Source of the DNA: Mesostigma viride | Taxonomy: Eukaryota; Streptophyta; Mesostigmatophyceae; Mesostigmatales; Mesostigmataceae | Assembly: GCA_009746045.1 (NCBI GenBank) | Contig: RPFO01000017.1 | Span: forward strand, 1,387,001 to 1,451,000 | DNA: 64,000 bases | Direction of reading: 5' to 3' | Shown here: positions 60,782-64,000 of the stretch, in pieces | Numbering within the stretch: the stretch's first letter is position 1 | How the letters are laid out: each line of letters begins with the position of its first letter | Program-made: the position numbers and the translations under genes | Notes under the pieces: model-generated | Seen by the model: the letters and a program-made list of their open reading frames with translations, nothing else | Told to the model about the DNA's origin: nothing | Database searches by the model: none

Positions 60782-61677
60782 TCTTTACCGCAATATTTTA
60801 AAAGTAAAACGTATCCATTGGAAACGACCTAGGTAATGCGAGCTGCGACCATTATTTAAGTATCGATTCGCCTGCATTTGCCCTCGGTAATCTGTTGCTG
60901 GCTTGCTGCGTCCTTTTACCTCCACTGCGCACCGTGACAGGCATGCAAAGCCTAGAACAGTGCCAAGTGCCCAATGTGTGTCTCAGAAAGACCTGCTGGC
61001 AAACAAACTGGCAAGATTTTCGCACCGTAGATACATGAATGTTCCAGACAGCAAGTATAATCCAGTAACAAGGAGTATATTGCACAAGTCCTAGTGGTTG
61101 ACGCTGCGCCCCTACCCCCCGGTCCAGTGATGCCGCGCCTCATGGCGCTCGTCACTTGACGCCGAGCCCCTTGGGGGGGCCCACAATCAATCTACAATAC
61201 CCATGCCAAATTTTATTACTTGAGGAGACGCCATTTCAACAAATACATGACAATTGATGCTCATTGTGAATGCGTTTCCACATGAAATCATTACCATTTC
61301 ATGCCATTTGGTCAGTGGTGCGCTTTCCGCGTGCACTTTTCATTACTAGATTGCTTAAATTTATTAAAATTTATTAACATTTATTAAAATTTATTCAAGT
61401 CGGGGTTAAATTGGCTGTTTTTGTCAAAGTGTCATGCACTCGGAGGGTAAGCAAGTGAGACAAGTTGTAGATTATTTACAATTGCACAACCCTCTCCACG
61501 ACCCCGCGAGTTCTATTTATAGAACGAATTATAATTATTGCCAAAATTGTGCACAAGCCTGCGCACAACCCAACCAGTAATTCCCACTTGAACTTTGAAT
61601 ATTCAAGTGAATGCTCTGGAGACAGATGTACAGATCGATCTTTACAAATGTACACGAGTTCAGATCAAGTAAGCTAT
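60782..61677. other. Intergenic, no gene seen
   Basis: A+T-rich. A short tandem repeat of ATTTATTAAA-like units at about 61356-61402. No reading frame above background. Confidence 0.5.
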
Positions 61678-63996
61678 CTAACTATCTACTAACAGGCGTT
61701 TCTTTACACCCCGTCCGCTGGGCTTCTTTACACCCCCCTCCCGCTCATCTGCGACAGCCTTCCCTTTAGGTTTTCGTTTGCCCTGCCCTGCGGCTTGGTC
61801 TCCCCCCTTATCTTGGAGTCGTGGGGAAGATCTGGTCGCTGGGGAAGATCTGGTCGCCGGGAAGTACCCCTTGTCCATCCACCACTCCAAATACGTTCCC
61901 TCAGGTGGCTTGAAACAGTTCCGCATCTCGTCTTGTTGTACCTTGAAAATTATGTTGGGCATCGTCCCCTTCTCCCCATTAATCCAGATTCCCTTTTCGT
62001 CACACCCTTCTGCCCAAAATTTAATGTACCACACGCCCGTTTTATCCACCTTTCGAACGACTCCATGCACCAGGAACGTGTCGACGTGGAAATCAGGCAT
62101 GTGTGCCAGCTTCATTGGGTCTGCATTGAGTTTATCCACCGAATCAGCAGCCCACGAGGGCTGCCACAACGTATCATGGCGCTTGAGTTGGTTCTTCCGA
62201 TACTGGCAAAATTCACCGCCGTGCTTGCACAATACCGAAACCGGACATCCAACAGGCGAGCGGGGCACGACCCGTTTCCCCCCACACACACCTTCCAGAT
62301 TCTCCATCCACGGCTGCCAACTTGGTGGTGGCACTTTCTTGTCTAGTGGCTTGGGCTGGGTTGCGGTAACTGTGACACGTTGTCTTTGTGGCGCTTCCTC
62401 CTCAGGTTCCGATTCTTCCGATTCTTCCGAATCTTCCACAAACCCTTTGGGTGGGCCGCCTGGCATGACGTCATCCTGTTGCGGCTCCTCTTCAGACTCG
62501 TCACCTGTGTGTGGGACAAGCAATGACGAGCGGCGCAATTAGTTATCATTACAATCGCAAATCAAACTTGGGAATATGCAAACATCATAATTTAACCGAC
62601 CATATTCACTCAGATTAACTTACCCTTTGACAGATGACTAGCCGTTGCTCTTGATCGAACGTGCCCGCCAGGCGAAAGGAGCTTTTTGCAGTAGTCGACG
62701 GCACGCCCCAACATCCCCCCCCCGACGCCCCCGAATTCCCCTTCGAGCCTCCCTCCCCTCCCCCCCCTCCTTCCCCCTTCCCCCGATGCGCCGGTCGACC
62801 CGCCCCCCTCTCCGCCCTTCGACCCGCCCCCCTCTCCGCCCTTTGACCCGCCCCCCTCTCCGCCCTTCGACCCGCCCCCCTCTCCGCCCTTGGACCCGCC
62901 CCCCTCTCCGCCCTTCGACCCGCCCCCCTCTCCACCCTTTGACCCGCCCCCTCTCCGCCCTTCGACCCGCCCCCCTCTCCGCCCTTCGACCCGCCCCCCT
63001 CTCCGCCCTTCTCTCCGCCCCCCTCTCCGTCCTTCGACCCCCTCCCCTCTCCGCCCTTCGACCCGCCCCCCTCTCCGTCCTTCGACCCCCCCCCTCTCCG
63101 CCCTTCGACCCGCCCCCCTCTCCGCCCTTCGACCCGCCCCCCTCTCCGTCCTTCGACCCCCCCCCTCTCCGCCCTTCGACCCGCCCCCTCTCCGCCCTTC
63201 GAACCCCCCCCTCTCCGCCCTTCGACCCGCCCCCCTCTCCGCCCTTCTCTCCGCCCCCCTCTCCGTCCTTCGAGCCCCTCCCCTCTCCGCCCTTCGACCC
63301 GCCCCCCTCTCCGTCCTTCGAACCCCCCCCTCTCCGCCCTTCGACCCGCCCCCCTCTCCGCCCTTGGACCCGCCCCCCTCTCCGCCCTTGGACCCGCCCC
63401 CCTCTCCGCCCCCTCTCCGCCCTTCTCTCCGCCCCCCTCTCCGTCCTTCGAGCCCCTCCCCTCTCCGCCCTTCGACCCGCCCCCCTCTCCATCCTTCGAA
63501 CCCCCCCCTCTCCGCCCTTGGACCCGGCGCCCCCTCTCCGCCCTTCGACCCGCCCCCCTCTCCGCCCTTCGAACCCCCCCCTCTCCGTCCTTCGACCCGC
63601 CCCCCTTATCACCACCCTCATTCCCCCCCCCTCATCAACGCCCGCACCATCATCACCAACCTCCTCCCCATCATCACCCCCCTGTGACCCGACATCCTCA
63701 TCATCCCCCTCCGGGAGAACGCCGCCATCATGAGGGTAGGGCGTCCCCATTGAGACGTCTTCGGACGCGGGGGTCTCCTGGGCGGCGCGCTTCCGGCGTT
63801 TCTTTTTGGTGCCAGCGCCTGACGTCTCCAGCGGACGCTTCTGGGCTGCACCCGCAATTTCCTTGCCCGAACGGCCGTTGGGATTGCGAAAATCCTCCCC
63901 CTCTGGCCGCTGGGCTGCACCCGCAATTTCCATGCCCGAACGGTATTCCGGTGGCCGCTTCCCAAGTACCTTCAGAAGGACCTTAAACCCATCCAC
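61678..63996 (-). CDS. Unknown gene with minisatellite-coded Arg/Gly-rich region, partial at 5' end
   Basis: Likely two exons on the minus strand: 63996 (open to the window edge; bases GCAG just before could be a splice acceptor) to about 62624, and 62504 to 61678, with an intron bounded by GTAAGT (62623) and CACACAG (62505). The first part has a repeated RSGMEIAGAAQ / RSGKEIAGAAQ, a nuclear signal TKKKRRKRAAQE, an acidic stretch and then about 33 copies of an 8-residue Arg/Gly unit (ERGAGRRA or GRRGGRVE depending on frame). The second part is acidic (DSEESEESEPEEEAPQ), then globular (WQPWMENLEGVCGGKRVV, TGVWYIKFWAEGCDEKG), ending in a basic tail. The phase of the join could not be made to fit cleanly, so the exon ends, or the two-exon model itself, may be wrong. 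Confidence 0.5.
62505..62623 (-). other. Possible intron
   Basis: 119 bp on the minus strand with GTAAGT at one end and CCCACACACAG at the other. The borders are good but the reading phase across them is uncertain. Confidence 0.4.
62790..63610. repeat. 24-bp minisatellite
   Basis: Tandem CGACCCGCCCCCCTCTCCGC + CCTT-type units, about 33 copies, with 23-bp variants (one C fewer) and shorter or longer units, including a TTCTCTCCGCCC junction that recurs three times and shows higher-order duplication. Confidence 0.9.
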
Positions 63997-64000
63997 CTGC

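Noticed and set aside
62645-63733. Plus-strand Pro/Arg-rich frame across the minisatellite
   Set aside because: Any frame through the 24-bp repeat is open; the minus strand connects to non-repeat coding sequence on both sides.

Overview
The window looks like nuclear DNA of a single-celled eukaryote, most likely a green (chlorophyte) alga. The reasons are a spliced GC-rich gene with GTAAG..CAG intron borders, LTR and non-LTR retrotransposons in quantity, an expanded protein-coding minisatellite, and an integrated double-jelly-roll DNA virus of the type known from algal and protist genomes. The species cannot be named from the sequence. Host coding sequence is sparse; most of the window is layered mobile DNA.

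Layout. 1-3398 is the 3' end of a Ty3/gypsy chromodomain retrotransposon. 5033-15856 is a complete relative with ~99% identical LTRs and a 5-bp target duplication (ATAGG). Both carry a long GC-rich extra ORF between pol and the 3' LTR, and the complete copy begins with an ORF carrying a viroplasmin/RNase H1-N-like domain. 17681-20687 is a two-exon host gene for a coiled-coil protein with a Gly/Met-rich tail. 21670-24375 is a pile of LINE-derived sequences on the minus strand with (TTAA)n tails.

24376-46349 is the centrepiece: a ~22-kb integrated virus with long terminal inverted repeats (TIRs) built of 111-bp tandem units. Its left arm, transcribed leftwards, carries structural genes: an Ig-repeat/lectin fibre-like protein, a major capsid protein, a penton-like minor capsid protein, a C2H2 zinc-finger basic protein and several unknowns. 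Its right arm, transcribed rightwards, carries a coiled-coil protein, an A32-type packaging ATPase, a tyrosine recombinase and a UL52-like primase joined to a UL9-like SF2 helicase. I see no family B DNA polymerase and no adenain-type protease, which points to a Polinton-like virus (PLV) or a relative rather than a classical Polinton. The copy is dead. An ORF1-only LINE sits in the ATPase (11-bp target duplication), which also has an in-frame stop. A 912-bp element of three perfect 162-bp palindromes sits in the recombinase (5-bp duplication). The primase-helicase has several frameshifts, the first inside its Walker A motif.

46350-50780 and 59124-60260 hold more LINE material: two further ORF1-only copies, a 5'-truncated reverse transcriptase and a second RT fragment. 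One of these LINE copies is split by a Ty1/copia-type element, 50781-59123, which has an extra ORF before gag, an in-frame TGA between gag and pol, and a retropepsin-like segment placed after integrase. 60302-60781 and 61678-63996 are two unrecognised minus-strand genes, the second containing a ~0.8-kb, 24-bp minisatellite and running off the window.

Insertion order can partly be read. The virus abuts a LINE (TTAA)n tail on its right and lies next to (TTAA)n on its left. The ORF1-only LINE and the palindromic element landed in the virus after it integrated, and the copia element landed in a LINE.
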